Under the pieces are notes generated by a model. That model saw nothing but the letters and a program-made list of their open reading frames with translations, was not told the DNA's origin and ran no database searches. Both the position numbers and the translations under genes were made by a program. From Pseudoxanthomonas koreensis (GTDB lineage: Bacteria > Pseudomonadota > Gammaproteobacteria > Xanthomonadales > Xanthomonadaceae): a stretch of DNA of 49,509 bases. Shown here piece by piece: positions 49,448 to 49,509 of this stretch. Position 1 is the stretch's first letter. Each line of letters opens with the position of its first letter. The DNA is taken from assembly GCF_010093225.1 (NCBI RefSeq), contig NZ_PDWM01000022.1, positions 1 to 49,509 on the forward strand. Reading direction: 5' to 3'.

Positions 49448-49509
49448 GCGGGCACGGCCTGTATCGGGGACGCGCAGTTTACCCCCTGCCCCGCCCCCGC
49501 TCCCGGCTG

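Overview
The window is chromosomal DNA of a high-GC gammaproteobacterium, most likely of the Xanthomonadaceae/Lysobacteraceae (Lysobacter, Luteimonas, Pseudoxanthomonas or a relative). The reasons are a Clp-type cAMP-receptor homologue next to speD, a lipoyl-domain-fused E3 of pyruvate dehydrogenase, DUF1415 next to yajQ, the lipA-lipB-ybeD-dacA-rlpA-mltB-rodA-mrdA-mreDCB block, and several copies of GTAG-type REP palindromes known from this family (the SMAG type of Stenotrophomonas). The genus is an inference from gene content, not from a search. No prophage, insertion sequence, integrase or CRISPR array is visible.

Layout. 1-2100: end of a cbb3-oxidase biogenesis locus (TauE/SafE-like membrane protein), a frameshifted MASE2-GGDEF diguanylate cyclase, and tRNA-Gln. 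2.2-6.2 kb: rplM-rpsI, coq7, a guanidine exporter gene (gdx/sugE) behind a recognisable guanidine-II (mini-ykkC) riboswitch, speD, and clp. 6.2-8.9 kb: trpD-trpC-HAD phosphatase. 9.0-16.3 kb: the complete atpIBEFHAGDC operon. 16.6-19.9 kb: aceF (E2) and lpd (E3). 20.1-25.8 kb: a YiiX-like hydrolase, a DMT exporter, yajQ-DUF1415, and an operon of an rRNA methyltransferase, rsuA and a HAD hydrolase. 25.9-30.2 kb: a DUF6522 gene behind an FNR-like box, an orphan modA, and the dadA-alr catabolic/wall pair divergent from lrp. 30.3-45.1 kb: prc protease, lipoate genes, and the cell-elongation/cell-wall block ending in mreB. 45.4-49.5 kb: adenosine kinase, two small envelope genes and an M1 aminopeptidase lipoprotein.

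How it works together. Most genes are core metabolism: ATP synthesis, pyruvate oxidation with its lipoate cofactor genes, and rod-shape wall growth. Three genes touch cyclic di-GMP: a broken cyclase and two likely effectors (Clp and YajQ). The less ordinary content is between genes. (i) A two-hairpin riboswitch whose second hairpin shares bases with an intrinsic terminator. (ii) A GTAG palindrome family, mostly as composite units of about 130 bp, in which the GTAG supplies the TAG stop codon of five different genes. (iii) A two-copy repeat with conserved single-stranded blocks and arms that differ between copies but stay self-complementary within each copy. (iv) A 28-bp perfect palindrome after lrp. 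(v) A plus-strand terminator upstream of atpI with no gene in front of it.
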